From Tremella fuciformis (Eukaryota > Basidiomycota > Tremellomycetes > Tremellales > Tremellaceae), in NCBI GenBank assembly GCA_032768795.1, contig CP136490.1, positions 6,386,001 through 6,450,000 on the forward strand: a stretch of DNA of 64,000 nt, read 5' to 3'. The position numbers and the translations under genes are program-made. Below are positions 30,949 through 47,356 of this stretch, one piece after another (the stretch's first letter is position 1; each line of letters opens with the position of its first letter). The notes under the pieces are model-generated. The model did no database searches. It was not told the DNA's origin and worked only from the letters and a program-made list of their open reading frames with translations.

Positions 30949-33075
30949 CTATTCCAGTACCCCCTGACAGGCTCCTTCGACGTCGACAATTTCCTTGGGA
31001 GCATTGGCACTGAGCACGAGGGGGCCATCTTTGGTGAAGGCGACTTCGTCCTGCTTGTCAACATGTAGAAGTTGCGAGTCATGTTGCCTCACCTCTATAC
31101 GAATGCCTAGGCCGTGAAAGGCGGATGGAAAGGCATTGTCGAAGGGGACATATATACCGGGCTCGATAGTAACCACCATCCCTTCAGTCAAACTTGCCGT
31201 CAGCATCGCCAGCTCCTGCCGTTTCGGTGCGTACGTAGTGGATCTGTCCGTAGTAGGGCAATCGTGGAGGTCTGAACCAAGATGATGGGACAAGAAATGC
31301 GGATACTGATGATTAGGCGACAGGAAATAAACACATGCTCTACCTGACCAATTTGCGCTCCACGTCCCCCGTAGATAGTCTGAAGCCAATCTGCCGCAAC
31401 TCGGTGGTCAACATGACGCAGCTGGCTCGGTGCAGCTCGTTTAGGTTGACCCCGTCCTCGATCTTGCACCGCTTGACGCATTCTTTCTGGACGTTCAGGA
31501 CCGCTTCATAGAGGTCCCGTTGGGGAGCGGTGAACCGGCCCGAGGCGGGGAAGGTGCGGGTGATATCGGAGGCGTAGTGGTGCAACTCGCATCCCGCATC
31601 GATGAGGATGAGCTGCAATCAGCCCCACTCATGTGTGCCATGACAAGGATCTCACGTCGTCGGGATCGAGGAGGCAATTGTTGTTTGTGTAGTGGATGAC
31701 AAGGGCATTGGCACTACCGTAAGCTTGCCTCTTCGTCACTCGAGAAAGTTTCTCACCCGCTCGCCACAACGGGAACGTATGCTGGTCGTTCCGAGCCTGC
31801 GAGGGCGCAGTGGTATTCGAACACAGCGGCTAGCTGTGACTCCGCCACGCCCGGCTGCGCATACCGCATGACCTTGGTATGGGCATCCGCACTAACGTCG
31901 GCAGCTCGCTTCATGAGATCCAGCTCCCGAGCGCTCTTGATGACTCTCAGGCGTTGTACCTCGCGCTCAAGCGGACGAGCTCGCTCGCTAGCCAGAGCAG
32001 CAGCGATGAGCAGGTGGGGCGGGTCTTTCTCGGACCCAAGGCCAGTAGAGGATGATGGGTCGTGTTGAAACAGTTTGAGCAGGGACGACCGTTTTCGCGG
32101 TGGAGGGGGATGGAAGGGCTGAGACGACTGCGAGGGAGACGGTGAGGGTGGAAGTGAGCAGAAGAGGTGCTCGGCGCGGAGAAAGCTGGGAAGATAGGAC
32201 GACAGCGAGGTGTTCGGGTACGCCTCGTCCGCAGCGAAGATCTCGGTCGCGCCGTCTACGCCAGAACTCTCGCCTGCCCATAAGGCCTCGTGCGGATCTT
32301 TGGGCGGCACGAAGAGGGTGTACTTGTATCCTCTCGGTGACGAGTTGGACTCTTCTGGGTTAGCCAGAGCCGCACTTCGCCGGTATGGTCAGCCCACCTA
32401 GGATCATGGTCGCGTCGGGCTCATCGAAGCCGGAAAGGTAGAAGAAGTCAGTCGCTACGAGTCAGACCATATCTCTTGAGGCACGGATGACTGACCTTGT
32501 CTGAACTTGTAGCTTGGCAGGTGTCAGTTCGGAATCCCTGTTCAAATGTATCTAGCTGCTCACAAGATCTCTGAGGCATCAGCAAATGATACGTCTGCAG
32601 GTCGTTCTCCTCTGAGAGCGCAGCGACTCACGCTGCGAGACAAGCCGGACTGTCCCTCCCATGCATACCACCACACTCCCTCCCGGTAGACTCGCCATCA
32701 GTTTCCGTCTCCTCGCCTCGTACTCTTCCCCGGGCACACCCGGCGTGAGCTGGCCTTTCCGGACAAGATGCGGATGTGTCGAAGATAGAGGTTGGCCATA
32801 TCGACCAGGCTTGGCGGGATGCAAGGATCCGCTCGGGTAGACCGTCGGATTTGATGATGCATATCCTCGCCTGGACTGCGATACCGCGCGTGGTGCTGAA
32901 AGTCAATGATGTATCCGGCATTGGGCGTTGCAAGACCAAGGAGTGAGGGTGAGGCAAGGGACCGACCTGACGGGCCTGCTACAGGTGCGCGCCATGCACT
33001 CTGTCGACCTGTAGCGCATCTCAGAGCTCTTGTACATGCTGTCGGCGTCAACGCCCGCCCGGCAGTTCCCGACAT
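30949..33075 (-). CDS. ICP55: Mitochondrial Xaa-Pro aminopeptidase, M24B (Icp55/XPNPEP3)
   Basis: Trims one residue from imported mitochondrial proteins after the matrix peptidase. An Arg/Ala-rich N-terminus without acidic residues (MSGTAGRALTPTACTRALRC) looks like a mitochondrial presequence and is split by an intron before SRRGYASSNPTVYP. Then GRYGQPLSSTHPHLVRKGQL, the family's signature opening. The creatinase-fold catalytic part has DAGCELHHYASDITRTFPAS (two metal Asp), PHFLSHHLGSDLHD (His), TIEPGIYVP (Glu) and GIRIE (Glu), so all five ligands are present. Stop at 30949. Many small introns; the gene sits 184 bp downstream of the PRP4 stop on the same strand. Confidence 0.92.
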
Positions 33076-33258
33076 GTGTTCAAGTCAATGGAGCAAAGAA
33101 ACCTTGAAAAAGAGCGAATGTCCAGCGACATTTCACCAACTTTGCCGTTGTCGTCGGATCATCCCGACGTCCCCCGACTGAAGTCCATGACAGCCGCCAT
33201 GCCATGCCAGGTGCATTGCCGAAGATACAACACGATACCAACACTATGAAAACACACT

Positions 33259-36179
<2,921 letters not shown>

Positions 36180-36567
36180 GATTGGCGATGTGTGAGAACA
36201 CTTCTGCTTTCGGGTAGATGAGAGTTTACAGATGACCAGACTCGCTTGATGGAGTCTCTCGAGCGACGAGTCGCGAGATTCTTCTCTCCCGACGCAGAAT
36301 AGAACACAAGGGTCGAACTGGAAAGGAGAGGGGCAGATGAGAGCGAGGATGAGAGACATCGACTCTGTCATGTAGAGGTATGAGCTTATCACCTTCACTC
36401 CCAGCCTTTTTGCCACGTGGATATATCAAAGGGCCAATGATCGCGTTTCAAAGGTCAAAATCAGTCGCCTCGACGTGTCGCTACATCGTGCACTGAGTCC
36501 GCCGAGCAAAGATCGACTGCAAGGCAGCAGAAGAGCAGTGAGATACTCGCTGGTCTCGCTCGACAAC

Positions 36568-38678
36568 ATGGTCGCAACATCTTTGACCCCTGCCGCTCAG
36601 GCTCAGATGGCCCAAGATATCCGGCAGACCATTCACGAATTGAGAGGGCGCGGCCTGCTGGTGGCATCAAGATGGGCTTGCGAACTGCTAACGGCCCTGC
36701 CCAAAGAGGCGCGTTCGGCGCCAGGCTTGCCATTCTCGCCCCCGCCCCAATCGCATGATGCTCAGCTGCACCCGCCGCCCGACTCATCGCCGGTTGCCGT
36801 AGCTCCGAGACAGTCAATGGAGTTCCTGCCCTCCCCAGGCCCAGGAGCGTTCCAAGACCCATCAATGCAAGCCGGGCCTTCGCGGCGAAGATTCCAGTAC
36901 GAGGAGGAGGAGGACCCGATTGAAGAAGATGAATATCAGCTGGCCAAGAGTTACTTCGATGTCAAAGAGTTCGACCGGGTCGTCTTCACCTTGAGGCGAG
37001 CCCAGGGGAAGAGATCGGTCTTCCTGAGGGTGTATTCGGCGTACCTTGTCAGGAGTTCTGAAATGGTGCGAGAAAGGGCTGATACATGTTAGAATGCCGA
37101 CCGCAGAGCACAAGAATCGCTCACTCACTTCCTCGCTACGAAGGAAGAACGGTTAGCATTGTACCCGCCATTGTCCGAGTTACTCGACGAGATCGCCGAC
37201 GATCCGGACCCTTACTTGACGTATCTGAGAGGGATCATGCACATGCGTCTCGATCAGCGGCCACAGGCGATAGAGTGTTTCATCCAAAGTGTGAAGGACA
37301 AGCCGTACAACTGGAGCGCTTGGAGTCAACTAGCGCAGCTCATCAAGTCGCCACAAATGGTCCGTGCTCTCTGATACCGTCGTCGAAGCGCTGATCATCC
37401 AGTTTGTCGAGCTCAAAGAGCGCTTGACGCCATCTCCGATGCTCAACTTCTTCGCCGTCACCGTCATGCTGGATCTTCATACCGCCACGGACCTCGTCAT
37501 GAACACGATCAATGAGCTCCTCCAGGTCTTCCCGACAAGTATACACTTGCAATCACAGGCGGCAATGGTGCACTATCACATGCGAGGTGAGCGAGATTTG
37601 CGTAAAATTAGGAAGGTGCTGATTGACAGATTTCGAAGCCGCAGAGAAGCAGTTCGATGCGGTACATCGGCTGGATCCGTACCGAATGGACGAAGTAGAT
37701 ATCTACTCTAACATGCTCTACGTCATGGACAAGCGCGCGAAGCTTGGCAAACTGGCACACGAGTATGCCGAAATTGACCGCAATAGAGCCGAGGTTTGCT
37801 GCTTGATAGGTTCATCACCCCATTCTCGGTCAATCACCGCGCTGATCTGCCTAGGAAATTACTACTCCTCTCGGGCGGAACACACCAAAGCCGTGATCTA
37901 CTTCAAACGGGCCTTGATGCTGAATCGCGAGTATCTCCCTGCATGGACTTTGATGGGTCACGAGTACGTCGAGCTCAAGAACTCGCATGCGGCAATTGAA
38001 GCATACCGGAAGGCAGTCGGTAAGCTCTCTTCGGTACACTTAAAGCAAATTCTGAAGTGTGGATGTGAACGCGAAAGACTATAGAGCATGGTACGGCTTG
38101 GGCCAGGCTTACGAGCTGCTGGACATGCCCATGTACGCCATCGAGTACTACAACCAGGCGACCTCACTCCGGCCCTACGACTGTAGGATGTGGACGGCAC
38201 TGGCAACAGTGTATGAAGGGTTGCAACGGTAAATCCGAACAGAATTCCCAGGTTCGGCGGCTGATTTGGTAGAGTACCGGACGCAATACAAGCTCATACT
38301 CGGGCTCTACTTGGTGCAGACAAGTTTCAGACCCCGCAGATACTGCAGAAGCTGGCATCCCACCATCAAGCTCTGGCTCAAGCTGCGGGAGAAAGGTACT
38401 CTAGCGAGAGTGTCGGGTGTCACAGAAGGCTCATCGCCTTGGGCGAGCAGAGCGGGACGCCAGTCAGTGATCTAGCGAGCAGCTACATGGCCGTCGCAGA
38501 GTGGGAACTTCGGGACGTCGGTGTTGAGGGTGCGACCAAAGAGGCAGCGGCCGGGGATTGGACTTTGGCCCAAGGTTACCTGGAGAAGATCGCCCAGAGC
38601 CACACGCCGCTCCGAGACCGCGCCGAGGAGATGTTGCGGGGTTTGCGGGTGTACGAGGCGATGCATGGGGACCGATGA
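36568..38678 (+). CDS. CDC23: Anaphase-promoting complex subunit 8 (Cdc23), TPR protein
   Basis: A scaffold TPR subunit of the APC/C ubiquitin ligase that controls exit from mitosis. The N-terminus [20 protein letters not shown] with ELLTALP is diagnostic for APC8. After a Pro-rich insertion come [20 protein letters not shown] and a run of TPR helices: [60 protein letters not shown] and [20 protein letters not shown]. At least six short introns. I chose the Met at 36568 because it immediately precedes the conserved helix; the frame is open further upstream to 36475 without family features. The last exons end ...YEAMHGDR. Roughly 600 residues. Confidence 0.92.
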
Positions 38679-38843
38679 GGCCGTCTTGTCAGCATGTCTG
38701 GTGTTGTATATCTTAGTGACACTTATGAATAACGAGCTATTGGGTGCTAGAAAGGAGAGTTCGGCAATGACAAAGCCACTTTGCCACTCGATTCATCTGG
38801 TCTTTCATCTGATTTTCGCCAACACAGTTGCATACTTGAGAGC

Positions 38844-39703
38844 ATGAGCTGTGCAGACGACCTGACGATCGATGATCTCGAGAACGGAGCGACGCCCGAG
38901 GTCCTCGAGCGGGTCTCCGCGGGCGAAGGCAGCAACCAGAACCTCTGGGGCCACATCGACCGCGACAAGTGCGTCATTTTTGTAGCAGGTCGCGGAATAG
39001 GCGGTGGTGCTGATGGCAGTGTGACCGGTGTCAATCTGTTAGAGCCAGACTCTGCCCCAAGAGTAATCAAGACGTGGGACAACCGGTTGGTCGAAGACGA
39101 GCCAGTCCAGTCGGGCGTCGACGACGAGGTGAGTCCACTCGCCGAACGTCCAAGGGTCAGATGTGAGGGAGGGGAAGTGGTGCAGTGCAGAAGGGAAGGG
39201 AAGGAGAATGGTAGGAGATGTTTACTTACTCGCAGCTCATCCTACACATCCCATTCACCTCCTCTCTGCGCCTTCGACAGCTGCTCCTGCTCCCGCCTCC
39301 GCCATCGCACCCACACCGTTCATCGCGCTTACGGCTCTACGCCAACCTGCCCCACTGCCCGGACTTTGCCGAGCTCGAGGCCCAAGGGGCGATCATGGAC
39401 ATTGACACCTCGACGCCGCTCCGGACTGGCGCAGAGGGTCGCACGGCCGACGGGCGGCGCGAGGTGGAAGAGTACCCGCTCAAAGTGCACAAGCTGGCGA
39501 ATGTGCACAGCGTCACTCTGCTCTTCACAGAGTCGACGACCGGCCAGCGGACAGCTGTGCATTATGTCGGGTTCAAGGGCGATGCCAAGGACCTCAACAT
39601 GGACATGAGCAAGTTGGGACAGGTGCCCGCGCAGAATGCGGCAGACAAGCGCGTCGACGGTGTAGCAGAGAAGAAGGGTGCTGGGTACACCACCATCCGA
39701 TAG
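38844..39703 (+). CDS. PITH-domain protein (PITHD1 type)
   Basis: The PITH fold is the proteasome-interacting module found in thioredoxin-like protein 1 and, as here, alone in PITHD1. Exon 1 runs from MSCADDLTIDDLENGATPEV to DDE; a 106-nt intron (39129-39234) follows; exon 2 begins LILHIPFTSSLRLRQLLLL, the core strand. RLRLYANLPHCPDFAELEAQ, HSVTLLFTESTTGQRTAVHY and VGFKGDAKDLNMDMSKLGQ follow. About 250 residues with no thioredoxin domain in front, so I assign PITHD1 rather than TXNL1. Role in proteasome biology is by family only. Confidence 0.87.
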
Positions 39704-39967
39704 ATCTTCGAGCATCGTCCTACTCGCCTACACATCCGACGGTCTGCCCATCGTCACCCTGTTGTACAAAGTTGTATGCATTCTGGCCCAGTTGGCAACG
39801 CTATTGATACAAGATATAGGAAAGCTGATCAGTGCTGTAGAAATACCGAATGTCGCGCAGGTCCTGCCTGCTTTTGTTCCAATTTACTTGTCTTCAGGTT
39901 GAGGGATGTACGAGAAATTCCTCGAGAAGCTTGCAATCAGCCGTAACGCTCAGCGTTCAGGCGCGAC

Positions 39968-42900
39968 TTACTCTCTCAGCTGCTCTTCTCGGGCAATAGG
40001 ATCCGTGGCATCGGCGACTTCAGGTGTAGGCAGACTGGAAGGTCAGCGGCTGGATCGTGACGCAACCGAGGCTCTTACCTGGAACGCAGCCGCCCGATTG
40101 CTCTGAGTCTGCTTCGCCATGGAGTGATATACTCGGCTTGACTCATATCCGCCGCGTCTCTGACATAGCTGAACCTTGCTGCCATGTCATTGGCAAGCAT
40201 TGCGATTTGCCGTACCAGGATCGGTAGCGCGCGTCGGCTGACCACCTTCCCTTCGCCTATCGCGCTAAAGTCGGGAATGCCGGGCGCCCGCTGCAGCGTG
40301 ACGGTAAAGAAATCCCCATCGTCTCCATCTCCGGGCTTAGACAGGATAGTGCACGGCGCAACTGCACTATGCGGTGCAATGACAATGTTGACAAAGTTGA
40401 AGGCGGTCTTGATGGTATCGAAAGCGAACGGCTGGCGGTGGTCGTTGTACACAATTTTGACAAAGTCATTGCCGATCAAACGCTTCTTGTTCGAGTGGCC
40501 CTGAGTTTCGGCAGTCTCACCAGGCTGCAAGGGAAGGTTGGGCATCATGGTTGGTGTATGGAAGATGACTTGGGTCAAGTCGTCCCACCAGGCGTACGCG
40601 TACTCTCCGTCCGAGTCCCGCTCACGATCGAGACCGCCGACAAACACGTCTACCTGTCCTTTCAGTCGAATGATGCGACCGAGCCCGGAGAGAAAGTCGA
40701 GGTACAATGGCGAGCCATCGACGTTGCCCAGTATTTCTCTTTCGGTTGTTTGACCAGGCGCAACGTAGAGGACGGCGATTTTTAGCGTGTCTATGACCGG
40801 CGTGTTTTCTATACCGCGCAGAGCCCGGATAAATCGATCTTCCTGGGGGATGAGCCGACCCCTTGGCGTCTCGAGACTGGCATTCGGATACGATGAGAGT
40901 AATTGTAGAGCGAGGAAAGACGGCTCGATGACGACGTCTTTTCTGCGCTGAGATGGCGTCGCACCCGACCAGATGTAGCCATGCTGAGAGTCCTGATTAA
41001 AGTCTTGCAAGGGGGATGGAGTCGATTTCACGTCGAAGATCTTCTTGACAGGGTCTTCGGCCGCGCGGCTGTTCTCCTCTTCATCTTGCGTGATCGATTC
41101 GGGCTCGTTCTTCGTTTCCGCAGTAGGGATCTCGCTGGTCGCTTCGCCGACATCCGCGGGCTCGACCTTCTTCGTTCGATCAGCCAATATTACAGCCGGA
41201 AGGGATATGAGATCCGCGTTTGCCTCGCCCAGTTCGAGTAAAGGAATGTTCTCCAGCTTGCATATGATCGACGTCGTTCCGGTCGGTCGAGTCGTTTTGA
41301 TTGTCGCCCATCCGCTTCTTGCATGCGTGTTGATCGTCACAATCGCACCACCCAAGAGCCAACTCTGACTTTTCACAGGATCCTGCTCTTTCTTGTCTCC
41401 CATGACCATTTCGGAAAGGAAGCTGGTGGCCGGTCGGGGATCTGCACTACCATACGTGTATCGAGCGAGCCAGTCGAAGCATACTTCCGCCATCTCATCG
41501 ACCGCTGCGCGTTTCGACCTTGCCTGGAGCAGGCGTTGGGTGATGTCGGATACGTAACGGTGTCTCTGGGGTAGCTTGATAGCCATGAACCAGACGTAGA
41601 TGGAATAGTACGCCAATCCTATCACTTGTTGCGACAGAGTGTATTCCTCCTTGTCGCCTGCAGGCTGTTCAGATCTCGCGTTGTGTTCGGCGATGTAGCC
41701 AGTGGCAACGGCGAAGACGAGCCGATACTGGTCTTCGGTAAAGTTGCGGAAGAGACTGCCATGTTGACCGAGAGTGATGAGGAATTCGAGAATATGCACG
41801 GCGATGGCGGTTGTCGAGATGATATTCTTCATCCGCTCCACAATCGCAAGCAGGTGACGGCCTAGATAATGTTCGAGCTCGAAAATTGTCAGAGTCAATG
41901 CCTGGATCACAGGCTTGGCCACCTCACGACGGCCTTGTAGTCCAGCGGCAAGAGCCTGGATCACAATGTCATTCTGCTCCTTGGACAGGACATCGCTGAA
42001 TGCGATGAGCCCAGTGATCGTCTGGTAGGCGACAGCGTTGATCTTGAGACGAGTGATGAAAGACGGCACGCTGAAACGTTTCTCCCAAGGCCTGCCGCCA
42101 CCCATGACTCCTTCGCAGAGAACATCCGCCAATGCCCTCACCTCTTTGGTCGCTCGACTGCCGTGAAAGAAGAGTTTGTTCCGGATCTGCACAGCCAAGA
42201 AGCAGAGAACATACGAGACAAGCTCCCAATCGTGACCGCGCAGGATGCCATTGAGAACACGGACGTATTCCGAGACGGGCAGCCAGACTTCTTCTACGAG
42301 TGGCGCGCTAGCGTCTCGGAGTGAAGGAAAGGCTGGATCCCACGTTGTCATGCCTTCGCTGGGCGTTTCGTCTGGAGGATGCTCAAAGTCCACCTCTTCC
42401 GGAAGACGCCACAGAGGATTGTAAGATGTCGCATCGGCGGCGCCCTTGATTATCGCCGGCTGTTTCGATCGACTGCGACTGCGCGGTGCATCGTCGCGTA
42501 CACGTATGGACCGTCCACGTTCTTCGCCAGCGCCCTCGTTTTTGCCCACATTGGCTGAGACTCGTATTCGGCGGGCATCGGCGGCATCGGTCGCGGCTCT
42601 AAGTTCGGCTTCCCGCTCTTTAGTTCTGTGCAAGGTGTCGGCAAAAGGCATGATTACAGGATCGATATTGTGTCGGAAAAAGATTCGGTGCTTGCCATCC
42701 GCTCTGAGTCTACTCAGGAATTGCAAGATGGTCAATCTTGCCCGGGGGCAACGGGCGGGAAGATTTTTGACGGTAGTGCTACTGACCGCGGCCTCGTTCA
42801 TGGGATAGAGAAGCCCGAGAAGGTCGCGAAAGATTGTGATGCATCGAGATGATGCCGGAGTTCGAGTGGCTCGCGAGCGCAACGAATCAGCGGGCGCAAA

Positions 42901-45900
42901 AGCGAGACGCACGAAGATCGCAATGAGCGCCTTGCTTGCGTTGATCGATTTGCATTCGGCATGAGGCTTGGCGGAGATCGTCGCGGCTTCCGCTTGCAAT
43001 GGAGGAGTGTGATCCAGCTGGGACGCCACAGTTGACAATGTCGGGAATTCTGCGTTCTTCAGCGTCGGCGAAAGGGACAGCGATGCTCTCGCAGTAGCCG
43101 CCGCTTTCCCTGAACGCGAACGACGAATCTCGCCAGAGACATGCGTCAAGTCAGCACCGACTGTAGTGGGCATTGGAGGCGACGTCAGGCCCGCAGGAGT
43201 GTTCTCATCGGTGCACGGTGCCTGTGAACCGAGTCGGATGATCAACCGACGGATGGCGTGAAAGCTCCCTCCGGCCGCTAGGTCTTTCGCGTTCTGACTT
43301 GGGAGCGGGGCACTGTCTTCTGCTTGAATGTCCGGCGTCGACATCCCCTGTCGAGCTTGACGTCGTTCTTCGTCCCTCTCCAGAGTTTCTGCGACGGCAG
43401 CAGATACGAGTACGTTAAGCGCAAGCTTCTGGAAATCTTCGGTCTCATCGATCAAAGACTTGTCCAGGAACGGGACCATAACCTTTTCGACTAGCTCGAA
43501 TCGGTAGTCCGACATATCCTCGACGTAGCCGTACACGTCTTTGAACAACAGAGTGGCTACCTTTTGCCGGGTCTGAACAAGGGGCGAACTAGCAGAGAAG
43601 AACGGTGTGACGAGCTTCCAGATGTTTTGAATCCATCGCGAGTTGAAAGGCAGGCACAGACTCTCTCGTTGGTAGTGCTCGATGATGATACTCGCTTCGT
43701 CCTCATCGAGGTATGGTGAGAGGTCAAGGAGGAGGTCGATGTATGCGGGGTGGTAGAAGGCAGGAGTCGAAGTCTTGCCGGTATGCAGCTGGCCCAAGGC
43801 CATGGGTAATTGGTGGACAATGGCGTTGTATAGCCCGGCGAGGGGATGGGCTTCGAATTCGTAGTTCGCGATTTCGCGTGAGTTTTTGATGTCCGAAAGG
43901 GAAGGAGCGATGGCTTTGAGCAAGTCGCATGCCGCGTCCCCTTCGGTCCATACATCGTCAGCGACTGGTCCGTTGTCTGATGTATGTTGCTCGATAGCGA
44001 AAAGATGATCCTGCAATAGGGCAAGGATTTCGTAGTCAACCGTTTGCCACCGGAGCCGGTCGTTTAGCTGTTTCGAGTCTGGAAGACGGGAGCTCGAGGT
44101 AGCGGCTCGAAGTGAAGGAACCAAAGACGGTAAGGAGACGCTGGCGAAGTCAGACGAGGTTTCGCTTGATCGCAGTAGATGTCGAGTGGCCCTGGCGGGT
44201 GAGTATCAGCTTCGAGAAGCTGCCAAGCTTACTTACACTACAGCGCCACGAGTCATTTTACGATTTTCGGAAGACATCTTGACCTTTTCAGCAGAGGGAA
44301 TCTCAATTACCTTCCCGTCCAGTATATCCCTGATGGCAAGCTCCCCCCGGCGTCCACTCCTTGACCCAAGGATTGCGGCCAATAACTTTTGAGCCGCATC
44401 CCATGCGTCGTCAGACATCATATCATCGTGGTCCTGGCCAAACGCCAAGCAAAGAAAGGCGATAATTTTCTCAAAGATCCCTTCCTCTAGTGCCGCATTG
44501 CTCATCAAGTGCTCGATGAGAGTGCAGAAGGGTAGCACAAGCTTTGACCATCGTGGAACTCGAAGAATCCCTTGTGGCGAGGGCGAGCGGAAGGCAGGAG
44601 ACCCGACAACAGGCGGAGAGGCGATGCTTGGGCTACTGACCATACGAGAGTGTCGGCCAAGTACCGGGGTCCCGCTGGCGGAGACTGTTGTATTTCGTGG
44701 GCGTGACACTGACGACCGTACAGCGGGCTCGAGGCCGAGGGCACCACCAATGATCGATTGGGATGGCGAGTTGAGAGCAGTCGATGTAGGGGAACCTCTG
44801 CGGGTGACTGTTGGACTGATGCTCGGCGAGAATATGGGCTGTCTCTCTTCGGTAGGCGTGGAGCAAGCGGCGATCCCCATCCAGAGGAAATTGAGAATGG
44901 GCTGGAGAATTCGCGTCAGGTCGTCAGGAGTGAAGAGGATTACATGTTGTGAGAGTATGTTGTAGAGGAGTTCGATAATAGCTGAAGCGGTCTCGGCGGG
45001 TGTCGAAGGCTTGGTCGGTCCCAAAAGATGGTGTTGAGGATGCAGAATGTCACCCCTGTCTTGTCCGCGACACCACGCCAACCAGTCCTCTGTGAGTGAC
45101 TGTATACTCTGGACGAGCCATCCGACCAAGCCTGGGCACTGCTCAACAGCAGAACCGTTCTTGGTCAGGGCTTTGAGAGCCTCTACCTGCACGAAAATTT
45201 TGTCCACATCGACCAATATAGACTTCGCCACTATCACACGATATATCGACCTCGCGTGTATGCCGAGAGGAAGAGGCAGGGTTGTTGGCTCGGTCGGTGT
45301 GCGCGGAGGGGGAAAGGTTGCCAGGAGGACCGCAAGCAGTCGCAAAGTTGAAGTGCGAAGAAACGTGGATGAGGCGGATCTGTTTCCGGCCAGGTGTACC
45401 GCCTTCTCGTACAGGTTTGCGACTCGCTTGGGGTCCAATGTGGGCCTGGGTTCTCCTGGAGGGCCGAAGATATCTTCATGCTCGGAGTATAGACCCGCAA
45501 TATAGGCCCCAATGCCCCTGGCACTTTCTGCCAGTTCGGCATCTGGAGTATCGTCCTGTTGCAACACATTGATGGCTTCGTCTAGGTCAAAGGGTGTCGC
45601 AGGGACGGCTCTTGACTCTTCGGTGGGGGGCAAAGTACCGAAGCGGCTCTTTGGCGACCTGTGCGATGTTTTCCTTTCGATGGGCTCGCCTTGCCTTCTT
45701 GTCGGGTCGCTGGAGCTGGACGAGCGGGAGGAAGAGGGTTTTGAGCCGAACAGCCGGGGGAACAAGCTAGACAGTCCTCCACTGGGGGCTGCATTGGGCA
45801 CAGCACTGCCACCGGCAGGGCTTCCGGGTACGCCTACACCTCTCCGCTGGCCAGCTCTCGGCGTGTCACTCTTCTGCGTTGTCTGCGGAGTGTTCGCCCG

Positions 45901-45921
45901 AGGCGCTCCTGTCGGATTCAT
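39968..45921 (-). CDS. TSC2: Tuberin homologue, Rap/Ran-GAP domain protein (TSC2)
   Basis: Large regulator that, with TSC1, acts as GTPase-activating protein for Rheb and restrains TORC1. Exon 1 (45921-44233) gives 562 residues with a Ser/Pro-rich start and a helical tuberin N-domain (LYNILSQHVILFTPDDLTRI). A short intron leads to a second exon of about 1340 residues of HEAT-like helices with a disordered Arg/Ser-rich insertion. Near the C-terminus lies the GAP domain: LYLDFLSGLGRIIRLKGQVD, RLIGNDFVKIVYNDHRQPFA and FNFVNIVIAPHS. After a small intron the frame ends ...IAREEQLRE at 39968; a GTAAGT overlapping this stop could instead splice on to a stop near 39875. The presence of TSC2 sets this fungus apart from Saccharomyces. 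Confidence 0.92.
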
Positions 45922-46466
45922 GATTTGGGTCGGTCCTTCTTCGTGTGCCAGCTGAGAGGGCCGGGTGACGAGGCCTGCGCGTCAGCAAGTCAAGCACGAA
46001 GGCAAGTAGGGGTATTCTGCATGGTTCATCATGCATGTGAGCGTTCACTCACCGGGCACCTCAGCAAGCTTGTTCAGCGAGGTAGCTTGATCATTATCGC
46101 ATGCCAGGCTGGCAGGTAGCTATCTTTTCCCCGGGCAATTAGGTCCTTCACGGGTCGAGAGCGCGGTTGCTGAGAGTTGCAGGCAAGTAGGGGGTCGATA
46201 GCCAGTGCACAAGGCCGTGAACAATGAGGAACGAGTGATAGAGAGTGAATGTAAAGAGCTGCGTTGGGCATCCGCTTTTAAGGAGGCCGAGTCGCTTCCC
46301 CGCTTAATCCCGAATTCCAAGCCGGCCCCCACTCTCATGCACTCTCCAAGCAGCGACGAACACTCTTTTGGCGTCGTGGAGTCTCTTGTTGCGACACCTC
46401 ACCTCCTTTGCAAACGAAGCGCAGGCGACAGCAGGAGTGTGGGCGCCTGAGGACGGTGCAGCAACG
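45922..46466. other. Divergent promoter region
   Basis: About 545 bp between TSC2 and the plus-strand membrane-protein gene. No frame or structure worth naming. Confidence 0.5.
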
Positions 46467-47356
46467 ATGGGCGGCGCTCGGACCGCCAGTCGTCTGGCAT
46501 TCCTTCTCGGCCTTCTCCTGTTAACCGTGAGTTGAAACCCCTCTCTATGGTTCGTTGAGCTCTGACTGAGACTGTAGCTCCCGAGTGCGACTGCTTCTAT
46601 CTTTTCAGATCCAGTCCTATCTTACTGCAAATGTACGCTCATAGCTGATCTCGGGCCGCGATGGCATGTTAACAGCCAGGCATATGCTTCTCCAACTCGA
46701 CCATCATTCCGCTCTGGCACCCTGCCGACCCGTCAAAGCCATGTCTATCCTGCACAAAACAGTTCTGCCTGGACCAGAAGCTGCAGATATGTAGAGGTGG
46801 GTTGTGAAGCACTCCATTTCCGCGGGCAAACTGACGACCAATAGATGCTGAGGTTCCCGAACTAGACACAGACGTCGGAACCGGCCTGGAGGGCGATGTC
46901 GAGGCGCGATGTTTCAGTATGTGGCCTCTTTACCAGACAAACTCCCTTGTGCGCTGCACAAGCTGATCGCGCATAGAGCGAGACTCCCCCCGTGACCAGC
47001 TCATCGTCACCTTTTTCCTGCTCATCATCGTCGGGCTCCTCCTGTATGCGGGCGTACGGGCAAGGCAAGTCTTCGAAGCTGGGAGCTATGCCAGACTAAA
47101 CTTGCAGACTACAGAAAGCGATCGAAGCTCGCGGCAGACCGACCGATCTGCGGGAATGGTCAGAAGTAAGTCGGAGTCAGGCGTCCTGTAGCACAAGGCT
47201 CATGCTTAGGCTCTTCTCCCCCAACCGCTGCACCCCATCTCAGCGAGGCTGCTGTCCAGTGTATCAGGCAGGAGAGGTGGCGGAGGAGTACTTGGCAGAG
47301 GTGACATGCAGGAGACGCGGATTGGGAGAGGGTACGCCCCGGTGGGCAGCGGCTAG
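46467..47356 (+). CDS. Cys-rich type I membrane protein, function unknown
   Basis: Six or seven small exons. Start MGGARTASRLAFLLGLLLLT is a signal peptide. The lumenal part has a Cys-rich module: YCKCICFSNSTII, then KPCLSCTKQFCLDQKLQIC, suggestive of disulfide pairs. After GDVEARCFKRDSPRD comes one membrane helix, LIVTFFLLIIVGLLLYAGV, and a basic cytosolic tail (LQKAIEARGRPTDLREWSE). One junction in the tail uses a GC-AG intron (47065-47107, donor gcaagt); the next uses GTAAGT and leads to a stop at 47356, though the 3' end is less certain. I recall similar short proteins from other fungi but no assigned function. Confidence 0.7.
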
